This document shows, piece by piece, positions 1 to 7,576 of a stretch of DNA of 64,000 nt. The notes beneath the pieces were generated by a model, which did not search any database, was not told where the DNA came from, and saw only the letters and a program-made list of their open reading frames with translations. Positions within the stretch are counted from its first letter, which is position 1; the number at the start of each line of letters is the position of its first letter. The position numbers and the translations under genes are program-made. This DNA comes from Glycomyces sp. NRRL B-16210 (GTDB lineage: Bacteria > Actinomycetota > Actinomycetes > Mycobacteriales > Micromonosporaceae): NCBI RefSeq assembly GCF_000719515.1, contig NZ_JOGR01000006.1, positions 248,001 to 312,000 on the forward strand, written 5' to 3'.

Positions 1-112
1 CGACTGCGCGGCGATCCTCCCTGCGGCGCAGTCGGTCGCCGAGGACTCGGACGACCCGGACGTCCAGGAGCTCGCCGAGCTGGTCGCCTGGGCCTCGGAT
101 CTGGGCGCGTAG
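1..112 (+). CDS. C-terminal end of an unidentified protein (truncated by window start)
   Basis: An open frame enters from the left edge and ends at the TAG at 110-112, giving the last 36 residues, rich in Asp, Glu and Ala and ending DLGA. The tail is too short to recognise a family. A very strong GC hairpin follows 8 bases after the stop, which fits the end of a transcription unit. The frame is supported by G/C at nearly every third codon position. Confidence 0.55.
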   Translation, partial: DCAAILPAAQSVAEDSDDPDVQELAELVAWASDLGA

Positions 113-119
113 GGCATGT

Positions 120-155
120 CCGCGGGGCCCGGCGCGCACGCGCCGGGCCCCGCGG
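120..155 (+). terminator. Strong GC hairpin terminator
   Basis: Perfect inverted repeat: the 17-nt arm 120-136 pairs with 139-155, leaving a 2-nt centre, so in practice about 15-16 pairs around a small loop. It has no T tract, as is usual for high-GC actinobacteria. It closes the unit ending at 112 and insulates the cydAB promoter. Confidence 0.7.
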
Positions 156-331
156 CGTCAGGCGCCGGTGCGGACGGTCTTTCGCCGGTCGTTCGAGTGC
201 GGCGGGACGGGAATTTCGGATTTGAGCGCTCGCCGCCTTGGGGCCGACCCCGGTCGGCGTCTTCGCAGGTTCCGGTGCTCGATACCTGGTCCCGGCGTTT
301 TTGAACACGTTCGGTCTGGCCTCGACACGCC

Positions 332-349
332 TTGTGAAAGCATTCACAA
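332..349. promoter_or_regulatory. Rex operator (ROP) upstream of cydAB
   Basis: TTGTGAAAGCATTCACAA is a perfect inverted repeat with 7-bp arms and a 4-bp centre. It matches the Rex operator known from Streptomyces (TGTGAACnnnTTCACA) at every arm position except the inner C. Rex is an NADH/NAD+-sensing repressor that controls cyd genes in actinobacteria. The site lies 6 bp upstream of the probable -35 box of cydA. Rex itself is not in this window. Confidence 0.88.
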
Positions 350-354
350 GAACG

Positions 355-382
355 TTGATCCGGACGTTCCGGCACGTACCTT
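355..382 (+). promoter_or_regulatory. Probable cydA promoter
   Basis: TTGATC at 355-360 and TACCTT at 377-382 are spaced by 16 bp and fit a housekeeping-sigma promoter. The -10 box ends 6 nt before the ATG at 389, so the transcript is probably leaderless or nearly so. No Shine-Dalgarno sequence is visible. Confidence 0.55.
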
Positions 383-388
383 CAACGC

Positions 389-1846
389 ATGGACGCAACC
401 CAGCTCCTCGCCCAGGCCGCCGACGCGGTGGCCGCCGCCGACCCCGCGGGCCTCATGCCCGCGCGCCAGCAGATGGCGCTCTCGCTCGGCTGGCACATCA
501 TCCTCGCCTGCTTCGGCGTGGCCTTCCCGGCCATCATCTTCGCGATGCACCTGCGGGGCCTCCTCAAGAAGGACCCCGTCTCCCTCGACCTCGCCAAGCG
601 CTGGGGCAAGGTCTCGGCCGTGCTCTTCGCCATCGGCGCGGTCTCCGGCACCGTCCTCAGCTTCGAGATGGGCCTGCTGTGGCCCGGCCTCATGGGCACC
701 TACGGCGACGTCCTCGGCCTGCCCTTCGCCTTCGAGGGCCTCGCGTTCTTCCTCGAGGCGATCTTCCTCGGCATCTACCTCTACGGCTGGGGCCGGATGC
801 CGCCCAGACTCCACCTGATGATGGTGGTGCCCATGGCGATCACCGGCATCATCGGCACCTACTGCGTCATCGCCGTCAACGCCTGGATGAACCACCCGGT
901 CGGCTTCGACGTCATCGACGGCGCGATCACCAACATCGAACCGTGGGCGGTCCTGTTCAACACCCACACCTTCATGCAGTTCGCGCACATGTGGGTCGCC
1001 GCCTACATGGTCGCCGGGTTCTCCATCGCCGCCGTCTACGCCGCCGGGATGCTCAAGGGCCGCCGCGACCGCCACCACCGCCTCGGCTTCATGGTGCCCT
1101 TCGCCTTCGCCACCGTCGCCGCCCTCGCCCAGCCCTTCGTCGGCCACCTCCTCGGCGAGGGCCTGGACGAGCGCCAGCCCTCGAAGCTCGCCGCGTTCGA
1201 ACTCGCCGCGACCACCGACGAGGGCGCCTCGCCGCTGCGCATCGGCGGCGTGCTCATCGACGGCGAGGTCAAGGGCGCCCTCGAGATCCCCTACCTCGGT
1301 TCGATGATCGCGCTCGGATCGCTCACCGAGCCCGTCCCCGGGCTCGACCAGATCCCCGAGGAGGACCACCCTCCGGTCAACTTCACCCACTTGGCGTTCC
1401 AGGCCATGATCGGTCTCGGCCTGCTGCTCATGGGCGCGGTGGTCCTGTACTGGTTCCTGCGCTGGCGCAAACGCGACCTGCTGCACAACCGCTGGTTCCT
1501 GCGGTTCATGGCGACCACCGGGGTCCTCGCCGTCGCCGCGATGGAGGCGGGCTGGATCGCCACCGAGGTCGGACGCCAGCCGTGGATCGTCTTCGGCGTC
1601 ATGCGCACCACCGAGGCCGCCGCCGACCACTCGGCCGGGCTCTGGGGCGTCTACGGCGCCTCGGTGCTCCTCTATGGAGCCATGACCGTCGGTGCGGCCG
1701 TGGTGCTCCGGTCGATGGCCCGGCGCTGGCGCGAAGGCGCCGCCGACCTTCCGAGCCCCTACGGGCCGCGCTCGCCGCTCGCGGACGCCGCGACCGTGCG
1801 TGAGTGCGGCGACGAGCGGGACCACGCGAAGGAGGCGGCCCGATGA
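389..1846 (+). CDS. cydA: Cytochrome bd ubiquinol oxidase subunit I
   Basis: Haem-carrying subunit of the cytochrome bd terminal oxidase, which oxidises quinol and reduces oxygen to water in the membrane. The 485-residue length is normal. Visible family features are His36 in the first membrane segment, Glu116 and Glu123 in the FEGLAFFLE stretch, the quinol-loop QPSKLAAFE at about 263-271, and GRQPW at 395-399. The quinol loop is short, as in actinobacterial and CIO-type enzymes. The stop overlaps the cydB start (ATGA). A Rex operator just upstream predicts induction when NADH accumulates, for example at low oxygen. Confidence 0.97.
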   Translation: MDATQLLAQAADAVAAADPAGLMPARQQMALSLGWHIILACFGVAFPAIIFAMHLRGLLKKDPVSLDLAKRWGKVSAVLFAIGAVSGTVLSFEMGLLWPGLMGTYGDVLGLPFAFEGLAFFLEAIFLGIYLYGWGRMPPRLHLMMVVPMAITGIIGTYCVIAVNAWMNHPVGFDVIDGAITNIEPWAVLFNTHTFMQFAHMWVAAYMVAGFSIAAVYAAGMLKGRRDRHHRLGFMVPFAFATVAALAQPFVGHLLGEGLDERQPSKLAAFELAATTDEGASPLRIGGVLIDGEVKGALEIPYLGSMIALGSLTEPVPGLDQIPEEDHPPVNFTHLAFQAMIGLGLLLMGAVVLYWFLRWRKRDLLHNRWFLRFMATTGVLAVAAMEAGWIATEVGRQPWIVFGVMRTTEAAADHSAGLWGVYGASVLLYGAMTVGAAVVLRSMARRWREGAADLPSPYGPRSPLADAATVRECGDERDHAKEAAR

Positions 1847-2907
1847 GCCTCGAGTTCGCCGTCGCCGCAGCGCTGTTCGCCGGGGTCCTGTGCTACGCCG
1901 TGCTCGGCGGGGCCGACTTCGGCTCGGGCTTCCACGACCTCACCGCCGGCGGCAGCCGCCGCGGCGCTCCACTGCGGACGCTCATCGACCACAGCATCGG
2001 CCCGGTCTGGGAGGCCAACCACGTCTGGCTCATCTACGTGCTCGTCATGTGGTGGACCGGGTTCCCGAAGTCCTTCGCCGCCACGATGACGACTCTCCAT
2101 GTGCCGTTGGTGCTCGCGCTCGTCGGCATCGTCCTGCGCGGTGCGAGCTTCGCCTTCCGCAAGTACAGCGAGACCCTCGCCCAGGCGAAGCTGTTCGGGA
2201 TCGTCTTCGCGACCTCCTCGGTCCTCGCCCCGTTCTTCCTCGGCACGATCGCCGGGTCCCTCGCCTCCGGGCGCGTGCCCGCCGCCGGGAACGGCGACCC
2301 CTGGTCCTCTTGGCTCGCACCGACACCGCTGTTCACCGGCGCGATCTCGGTGGGCACCTGCGCGTTCCTCGCCGGAGTGTTCCTGACCGCCGACGCCGCC
2401 CGCCGCGGCCAGGACGCGCTCGCCGCCGAACTCCGAATCCGATCACTAATCGTCGGCGCGGTCACCGGCGCGGTGGTCTTCGCCGCGCTCATCCCGATCG
2501 AGCGCGACGCGCCGACCCTGTGGGAGGGCCTGATGAGCCGGGCCGCGCCCGTCATGGCGCTGTCGGCCCTCGGCGGCATCGCCACGCTCGTCCTGTTGTG
2601 GCGCAGGCGGTTCGGCTTCGCACGCGTCACCGCGGTGACCGCGGTGGCGGCGGTGATGGCCGGCTGGGGTCTCGGGCAGTACCCGTGGGTCCTGGTCGAC
2701 CAGGTCACCGTGCACGAGGGCGCCGGAGCGAGCGCCACCTTGCAGGGTCTGCTCGTGGCGGTCGCGATCGCGGCGCTCGTCGTCGTTCCGGCCCTTGGGT
2801 ACCTGCTCTACCTGACCCAGTCGCCGCAATGGAACGAGGCGGGCGTCCCGGCGGGCCGGGCGGCCCACTGGAGCCGACGCATCGAAAGTGGACGGCGTAG
2901 GCCATAG
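1843..2907 (+). CDS. cydB: Cytochrome bd ubiquinol oxidase subunit II
   Basis: Second membrane subunit of the bd oxidase. The ATG at 1843 is chosen because it overlaps the cydA stop (ATGA) and follows AAGGAGG. An upstream in-frame start at 1804 would lie deep inside cydA. The 354-residue protein starts with a hydrophobic segment containing GGADFGSG, then the conserved HSIGPVWEANHVWLIY stretch, and has about eight membrane segments. cydC/cydD, the exporter needed for bd assembly that often follows in actinobacteria, is not here: the unit ends with a strong hairpin 22 bp later. Confidence 0.96.
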   Translation: MSLEFAVAAALFAGVLCYAVLGGADFGSGFHDLTAGGSRRGAPLRTLIDHSIGPVWEANHVWLIYVLVMWWTGFPKSFAATMTTLHVPLVLALVGIVLRGASFAFRKYSETLAQAKLFGIVFATSSVLAPFFLGTIAGSLASGRVPAAGNGDPWSSWLAPTPLFTGAISVGTCAFLAGVFLTADAARRGQDALAAELRIRSLIVGAVTGAVVFAALIPIERDAPTLWEGLMSRAAPVMALSALGGIATLVLLWRRRFGFARVTAVTAVAAVMAGWGLGQYPWVLVDQVTVHEGAGASATLQGLLVAVAIAALVVVPALGYLLYLTQSPQWNEAGVPAGRAAHWSRRIESGRRRP

Positions 2908-2928
2908 TGGATCCTGCGGTGGATGAAG

Positions 2929-2960
2929 GGAGGGCCGGGTGCGTCGTCACCCGGCCCTCC
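2929..2960. terminator. Bidirectional terminator between cydB and the HNH gene
   Basis: Perfect 13-bp stem (2929-2941 with 2948-2960) and a 6-nt loop. It lies between two convergent genes and probably serves both strands. Confidence 0.8.
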
Positions 2961-2979
2961 GCGCGTCATCGGGAGCCGG

Positions 2980-3639
2980 TCAGCAGTAGTTGTTCAGGTG
3001 CGACTGGAGCGCGCTCTTCTCCGCCGAGTCCACGCTCAGGTTGTACAGGTACTTCACGCGGATCCACGCCTTCGTGTAGTCGCAGCGCACGCCCGTGTTC
3101 GGCGGCATCCACTCGGCGGGGTCCTTGTCGCCTTTGGAGCTGTTCACCGAGCTCGTGGCCACCCACAGCTGCGGCGAGTTGATGTCGTTGGCGAAGGCCT
3201 GCCGCTGCGCGGTGGACCAGGACCAGGCGCCCGAGGCCCAGGCCTCGGAGAGCGCGACGACGTGGTCGATCGTGGCGTTGGAGACGTTCGTCGTCCAGGT
3301 GTTGTCGAAATCGGACTGCCAGTTGCCCGAGGCGGGCTGGCATCCCGAGCCGTTGACGACGTTGCTGCCGTCGCGGTGGAGGACGTGCTGGCGGGCGGTG
3401 CAGCCGCCGCCGACGCTCGACCAGTGCGGGAACAGGCTCCGGTCGTAGCTCGAGCCGTTGGACTCGGCCGCGACGGTGAGCGCGTTGAGTTGCGTCTGCG
3501 CGGCGGCGGTGGTCGGGATGCCCGGCGGCCGGACCGCTTGGGCCGGAGCCGCATCGACGGCGAGGACGAGGACGAGGGCCAGTGCGGTCGCGGCGAGCGC
3601 GGCCATGGCGCGGCGGAGGTTGAGGGTCCAGGAAGACAT
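2980..3639 (-). CDS. Secreted HNH endonuclease family protein (DUF1524-like)
   Basis: A 219-residue protein with a signal peptide (basic start, hydrophobic core at about 10-28, probable cleavage after APAQA near 35), so it is probably exported. The mature part resembles the DUF1524/HNH family of secreted actinobacterial nucleases: a DHVVALSEAW motif, then QRQAFANDI, then NSSKGDKDPAEWMPP near the C terminus, which give the His/Asn/Lys pattern of an HNH beta-beta-alpha metal site. Six cysteines may form disulfides. The ATG at 3639 follows AGGAG. Scavenging of external nucleic acid is plausible but inferred. Confidence 0.85.
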   Translation of the reverse strand: MSSWTLNLRRAMAALAATALALVLVLAVDAAPAQAVRPPGIPTTAAAQTQLNALTVAAESNGSSYDRSLFPHWSSVGGGCTARQHVLHRDGSNVVNGSGCQPASGNWQSDFDNTWTTNVSNATIDHVVALSEAWASGAWSWSTAQRQAFANDINSPQLWVATSSVNSSKGDKDPAEWMPPNTGVRCDYTKAWIRVKYLYNLSVDSAEKSALQSHLNNYC

Positions 3640-3959
3640 GCGCAGCTCCTGAGCGAGGTATTCGGGGAACCGGGGTCACCGGTCGTGGGGAGTGGCCGAC
3701 GGGGGATCGGGTCATCGACCTGCATCGATCAAAACATGGGATGATCGGTTATGGCAAGAGATGCGAAGGATTGTTCATAAGCCTGACATGAACCGTAAGA
3801 CCGGAATCGGCACGGTATTCGCCGAAAACCCGAGCGGCGCAACGCCAGTGCCGACCCGAGGAAGGGCCGCACAATTTCCGGACACGACCGCCCCGGCGAG
3901 CGCCCTCGGCGTCTCGCCGGCGGTGTGCCGTTGTAGGCCTTGACGAACCGCGGCTCGCG
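3640..3959. other. Intergenic region, 320 bp, no gene seen
   Basis: It lies between the starts and ends of two minus-strand genes. The segment about 3715-3830 is clearly less GC-rich than its surroundings and probably carries the promoter of the HNH gene. Short open frames here on both strands have no ribosome binding site, no third-position bias and no recognisable content. I see no RNA gene or clear hairpin. Confidence 0.5.
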
Positions 3960-4925
3960 CTACTGGACGTCGCGGCGGGGCTTGAGCTGGTCCACGAACC
4001 ACACGTCCACGAGGTCCCCGACGATGGTTCGGACCTCGTCGCCCGCGTCCTCTATGGCCTCGCCGTCGGTGCGGCCGATGACCACGTACATCAGGTAGTG
4101 CCCGTAGGTGTTGTAGCCGACCATGGTCGCGGCCCGGCCCAGCTCCGCGGCCTCGCCGTCGGTCCGTAGAGCCGCGAAGCCGCCTTCGAGTCCGGCGTCG
4201 ATCGCCTCGCGCATCGCCTCGGCCTCATCGGCATCGGCGAGGTTGAGCACGCCCGCGGTGGCCGCGAACTCGCCGTCCGGGCTCACCACCGTCGCGCGGA
4301 CGGTCTGCGTGCAGCCGGAGTCGGCGAGCAGATCGGCGAGCTCGTCCAGCCCCGCCTCGGCGCAGTCGGCCAGCTCCTCCGAATCCAGCACCGCGTACGG
4401 CCCCGCGGCCCCCGCCGGTGTAATCGCCTCTGCGCCGAACAGCTCGGCGACCGAGATCGGCTCGGCGTCGGTCTCCCTCGCGGCGATCGGGTCGACCACC
4501 TCTGGCGCGCCCGAAGCATCCTCCACTGAGGACTGCTGTTCGCCTTCGGTTGGCGCGATGTCGGCCCCCGCGTCCGGATCGCCGCCGCGCATGACGATGA
4601 ACGCCCCCGCCGCGCAGGCCGCGGCGACCGCCAGGGCGCTGACGATCGCGAGCGCGACAAGCCACCACTTGGTGCGCCGCCGGGCCTTCTGCGCGGCGCG
4701 GCGCAGCGGCCGCGAGGCGTGGAGGTGCTCCAGCTGCGCCTCCAGATCCGCCTCGGGCGTGTGCCCGGTCGAGGCCGGAGCGAGCGACTCCGGGCCGAGC
4801 CGCGCCGTCGTGGCGTGCATCCGCGCGCGCTCGTCGTACTCCGGCCAGTCGATGCCCGGATCGGTCTGGTCGCGGCGCCCCTGCGTCTGCTGGGGGACCC
4901 CGAAAGGGGACGGGCCATGTGCCAT
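3960..4925 (-). CDS. Membrane-anchored protein of unknown function
   Basis: A 321-residue protein I do not recognise. Residues 1-85 are hydrophilic and probably cytoplasmic, ending in a strongly basic RRAAQKARRRTKWW stretch. One membrane segment follows at about 88-112. The rest is probably extracytoplasmic: an acidic linker, then a folded-looking domain (about 155-321) with a CAEAGLDELADLLADSGC pair of cysteines and a closing segment resembling small sensor or lipoprotein-like domains. The topology resembles an anti-sigma or septum-associated single-pass protein, but no motif proves it. A TAAGCT -10 box (4932-4937) ends 6 nt before the ATG, so the transcript is probably leaderless. Confidence 0.8.
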   Translation of the reverse strand: MAHGPSPFGVPQQTQGRRDQTDPGIDWPEYDERARMHATTARLGPESLAPASTGHTPEADLEAQLEHLHASRPLRRAAQKARRRTKWWLVALAIVSALAVAAACAAGAFIVMRGGDPDAGADIAPTEGEQQSSVEDASGAPEVVDPIAARETDAEPISVAELFGAEAITPAGAAGPYAVLDSEELADCAEAGLDELADLLADSGCTQTVRATVVSPDGEFAATAGVLNLADADEAEAMREAIDAGLEGGFAALRTDGEAAELGRAATMVGYNTYGHYLMYVVIGRTDGEAIEDAGDEVRTIVGDLVDVWFVDQLKPRRDVQ

Positions 4926-5134
4926 GGAGGCAGCTTAGACCCGTGACAGAGCGAAACCGGGAAATGTTCCCTCGGGAGATGGACGCCCCGGGTCCGGTTT
5001 CCCCTCCCGGGCGACGCCAGCGAGGCGACAGTGACGCAAGTGGTCCAAGTGCCCCGAGTTGCGGCCCCGCCGCCCAGGTCTCTCCCGGCCGATCCGGGTA
5101 TCTCCGGCCGGCGGGCCGGGTGACAATAGCGGAT

Positions 5135-5740
5135 GTGTCCGACCAGCCAGAGCACTACTTCAGCGAGCAGCCCGCCGTCGACGACCGCGAGCGCACCATC
5201 GGGTTCGAACTCGACGGCGTCGAGTACGAGTTGACGACCTCCACCGGGGTCTTCTCCGGCAACCGGCTCGACCCGGGGACGAGCGTGCTGCTGCACAAGG
5301 TCGTCCCGCCCGAGGCCGCCGGGACCTTCCTCGACCTCGGCTGCGGCTACGGCCCGATCAGCGCGGTGCTCGCCCAGCGCGCGGACGCCGAGGTCTGGGC
5401 CGTCGACGTCAACCGGCGCGCCCTCGACCTGACCCGCCGCAACACCGAGAAGGCGCCCGGGACCGTGCATGTCGCCGCGCCCGACGACGTGCCCGAGGAC
5501 GTACGGTTCGACGAGATCTGGTCCAACCCGCCGATCAAGATCGGCAAGGAGGCCCTCCACGGACTGCTCGACACCTGGCTGCCGCGACTCAAGGACGACG
5601 GCGTCGCGTGGCTGGTCGTCTCCAAGCACCTCGGCGCGGACTCGTTGGCGCGCTGGCTGACCGAGCGCGGCTGGACCGTCGACAAGCACGCGAGCGCCAA
5701 GGGCTACCGGGTCCTGCGGATCGACCGCGCCGCCGACTGA
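5135..5740 (+). CDS. Class I SAM-dependent methyltransferase, RsmC-like
   Basis: A 201-residue methyltransferase of the small-domain MTS family (RsmC/RlmG type), which methylates guanine N2 in rRNA. The SAM-binding loop LDLGCGYGPIS is at about 69-79, an acidic strand AVDVNRRAL follows, and the catalytic NPP motif appears as SNPPIKIGK at about 130-138. It matches the C-terminal catalytic half of E. coli RsmC, as is usual in actinobacteria. The GTG at 5135 is chosen because the conserved protein begins at SDQPEHYF and a weak -10-like GACAAT lies 7 nt upstream; GTG at 5120 is the alternative. The rRNA substrate is inferred from the family. Confidence 0.85.
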   Translation: MSDQPEHYFSEQPAVDDRERTIGFELDGVEYELTTSTGVFSGNRLDPGTSVLLHKVVPPEAAGTFLDLGCGYGPISAVLAQRADAEVWAVDVNRRALDLTRRNTEKAPGTVHVAAPDDVPEDVRFDEIWSNPPIKIGKEALHGLLDTWLPRLKDDGVAWLVVSKHLGADSLARWLTERGWTVDKHASAKGYRVLRIDRAAD

Positions 5741-5827
5741 GCCCGCCTTCGCGCCCTGGCCTCTCCGACTCGCTCGCCCTACGATGGGTTCGCGATCCCG
5801 TGTTCGAGCGAACCCTCGGAGGTCCCC

Positions 5828-6706
5828 ATGACCGGCGACCGGAACGGCGCAGTCGACCTGCCCCTGGACCTGGAGGCGCTCGCCTTCGGCGGCGAGCGGA
5901 CCGTGCGGGTCGACGCCTCGGGGCCCTGCGTCAATTGCGAAGGCTCGGGCCTCGACGAGGGCGAGACCTGCGCCTTCTGCGACGGCGGCGGCTCGATGGT
6001 GACCGAACGCGAGGCCACCGTGCGCCTCGAACCCGGACTCGCCGACGGCGACACGGTGACCGTCCCCGTCGAAGGCCCCGAAGGCGGCGTGCTCGCCATT
6101 GTGCGTGAACGGCGCGACCCGACCCTCACCCGGGACGGCTCGGACCTGCGCACCGTCATCGACGTCGAACCCGAGACCCTCGAACGCGGCGACGTCCTCG
6201 ACGTGGACACCCTCGACGGCGAGGTGGAACTCCGTGTCCCGCAAGGCACCCCGGACGGCGCGGAACTGCGCTTGATCGGCCTCGGCCTGCCCGTCTCCCG
6301 CGGGTCCGACGAACGCGGCGACCTCCTCGTCGAATTCCGCGCGATCCGCCCGGCCGCCCCCGAAACGGTCCGCGCCGCGAGGGAACGCGGCTCCGCGACC
6401 CTCTGGGCCGGCGTGCTCCTGCTGGTCGTCGGCCTCGCGTTCCTCGCCTCCGCGATCGGCGCGCGCGTGAGCGCCGACATCTGCGAACCGAGCGCCACGA
6501 TCCGCTGCGTCGTCGTGGTCGACGGGGTCAGCCGCGGCGAGACCAGGCTGAGCGCCGACGAGCAGCGCGCCCGCGCCAACGGTGCGATGGTGCTCACGAT
6601 GATCCCCGGCGTCGTCTTCGCCGGCATCGGCGTCCACTTGGCCGCCAAGGGAATGCGGCAGCGCGGCGAGCACCGCGCCGAGGAGGGCCAGCGCCGCGCC
6701 GACTGA
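5828..6706 (+). CDS. DnaJ C-terminal-like membrane protein lacking a J domain
   Basis: A 292-residue protein. It opens with LDLEALAFGGERTVRVDASGPC, resembling the start of the DnaJ substrate-binding region. One zinc-finger-like pair of cysteine motifs follows (CVNCEGSG at about 37-44 and CAFCDGGG at about 52-59). Then come two beta-rich domains typical of DnaJ CTD1/CTD2 (GDTVTVPVEGPEGG; DLLVEFRAIRP). After residue about 175 it differs from DnaJ, with two membrane segments (about 190-210 and 252-272) flanking a short loop with two cysteines. There is no J domain with HPD, so it cannot stimulate DnaK in the usual way. The start follows GGAGG. Function unknown; a membrane-tethered chaperone-like role is inference. 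Confidence 0.8.
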   Translation: MTGDRNGAVDLPLDLEALAFGGERTVRVDASGPCVNCEGSGLDEGETCAFCDGGGSMVTEREATVRLEPGLADGDTVTVPVEGPEGGVLAIVRERRDPTLTRDGSDLRTVIDVEPETLERGDVLDVDTLDGEVELRVPQGTPDGAELRLIGLGLPVSRGSDERGDLLVEFRAIRPAAPETVRAARERGSATLWAGVLLLVVGLAFLASAIGARVSADICEPSATIRCVVVVDGVSRGETRLSADEQRARANGAMVLTMIPGVVFAGIGVHLAAKGMRQRGEHRAEEGQRRAD

Positions 6707-6735
6707 CCGGGCGGTGTCCGGATGCTGACACGCAC

Positions 6736-6765
6736 TTGTCGCGGAGCCCCGCGATGGCGTAGCGT
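6736..6765 (+). promoter_or_regulatory. Probable promoter of the thiamin operon
   Basis: TTGTCG at 6736-6741 and TAGCGT at 6760-6765, spaced by 18 bp. The predicted start near 6772 lies about 14 nt before the TPP riboswitch, so the riboswitch is at the 5' end of the transcript. Confidence 0.5.
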
Positions 6766-6785
6766 GACGGCCGTAAGCGAACGAA

Positions 6786-6871
6786 ACCCACGGGAGTCCG
6801 ATGCATCGGGCTGAGAGGGGACTTGGTAGTCCCGACCGTCGAACCTGATCCAGGTCATGCTGGCGCAGGGA
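6786..6871 (+). promoter_or_regulatory. TPP riboswitch (THI element)
   Basis: The conserved THI-box parts are all present in order: CGGGAGTCC, then GGGCTGAGAGG (6808-6818), a variable hairpin GGGACTTGGTAGTCCC, GACCGTCGAACCTGATC (6834-6850), and GGTCATGCTGGCGCAGGGA ending at 6871. It binds thiamin diphosphate. The 3' end runs straight into the AAGGAG ribosome binding site of thiE (6873-6878), which favours control of translation initiation over termination. No terminator hairpin with a T tract follows. Confidence 0.96.
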
Positions 6872-6880
6872 GAAGGAGCC

Positions 6881-7576
6881 ATGAACGCTACTCGTCTACC
6901 GCGACTCCACGTCATCACCGACACGCGCCGCGTGACCCCCGAATCGACTGCCCCGCTTCACGATCCGCTCGCCGTCGTCACCGCGGCGCTGGCCGCCGGG
7001 GCGCGGCTGGTCCAGATCCGGCCCGAGGACCACTACAGCGACCGCGCCGCGTTCGACCTCGCCGTCGCCGTCAGAACGCTGTGCGAGGCGTACGACGCGG
7101 TGTGCCTCGTCAACGACCGCGTCCACATCGCCCAAGCGATCGGCGCCCATGGCGTTCACCTTGGGGCCGAAGACCTTCCGGTCGACGCCGCGCGCCGGAT
7201 CCTCCCCGCGGGCGCCGTGATCGGCGGGACCTGCCGCGAGCCCGAAGGGGCGCGCGCCGCGCGCCGCGCCGGGGCCACCTACCTCGGCGTCGGACCCGTC
7301 TGGGGGACCGCGACCAAGACCGGTCTGCCGCAACCGATCGGACTCGACGGCCTGGCCGCCGTGTGCGAGGCCGTCGACCTTCCCGTGATCGCCATCGGCG
7401 GCATCGACGCCGAACGCGCCGCGCGGTGCCGCGAGGCCGGGGCGCACGGCGTGGCCGTCGTCGGCGCGGTCGCCGCCGCGGCCGACCCGAAGCGGGCCAC
7501 CGCCGAACTCCTCGCCGCCGTGGGCGAGGACCCGCACGAACCACCGGAGGCCCTGCGAGGGACGGGCGGGCACTGA
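6881..7576 (+). CDS. thiE: Thiamine-phosphate synthase
   Basis: Joins the pyrimidine (HMP-PP) and thiazole (carboxy-THZ-P) halves to make thiamin phosphate. The 231-residue TIM-barrel protein has the family features RLHVITDTR at the start, LVQIRPEDHYSDRAAF, CLVNDRVHIA and GVHLGAEDLPV, YLGVGPVWGTATKTG and PVIAIGGIDAE. ATG 6881 is chosen over the in-frame ATG at 6857 because it follows AAGGAG directly, while 6857 lies inside the riboswitch. First gene of the thi operon; its stop overlaps the thiO start (TGATG). Confidence 0.95.
   Translation: MNATRLPRLHVITDTRRVTPESTAPLHDPLAVVTAALAAGARLVQIRPEDHYSDRAAFDLAVAVRTLCEAYDAVCLVNDRVHIAQAIGAHGVHLGAEDLPVDAARRILPAGAVIGGTCREPEGARAARRAGATYLGVGPVWGTATKTGLPQPIGLDGLAAVCEAVDLPVIAIGGIDAERAARCREAGAHGVAVVGAVAAAADPKRATAELLAAVGEDPHEPPEALRGTGGH

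Noticed and set aside
3692..3943. Short plus-strand frame of 83 codons in the 3640-3959 gap
   Set aside because: No ribosome binding site, poor third-position GC, no recognisable content, and antisense to the likely promoter of the HNH gene.
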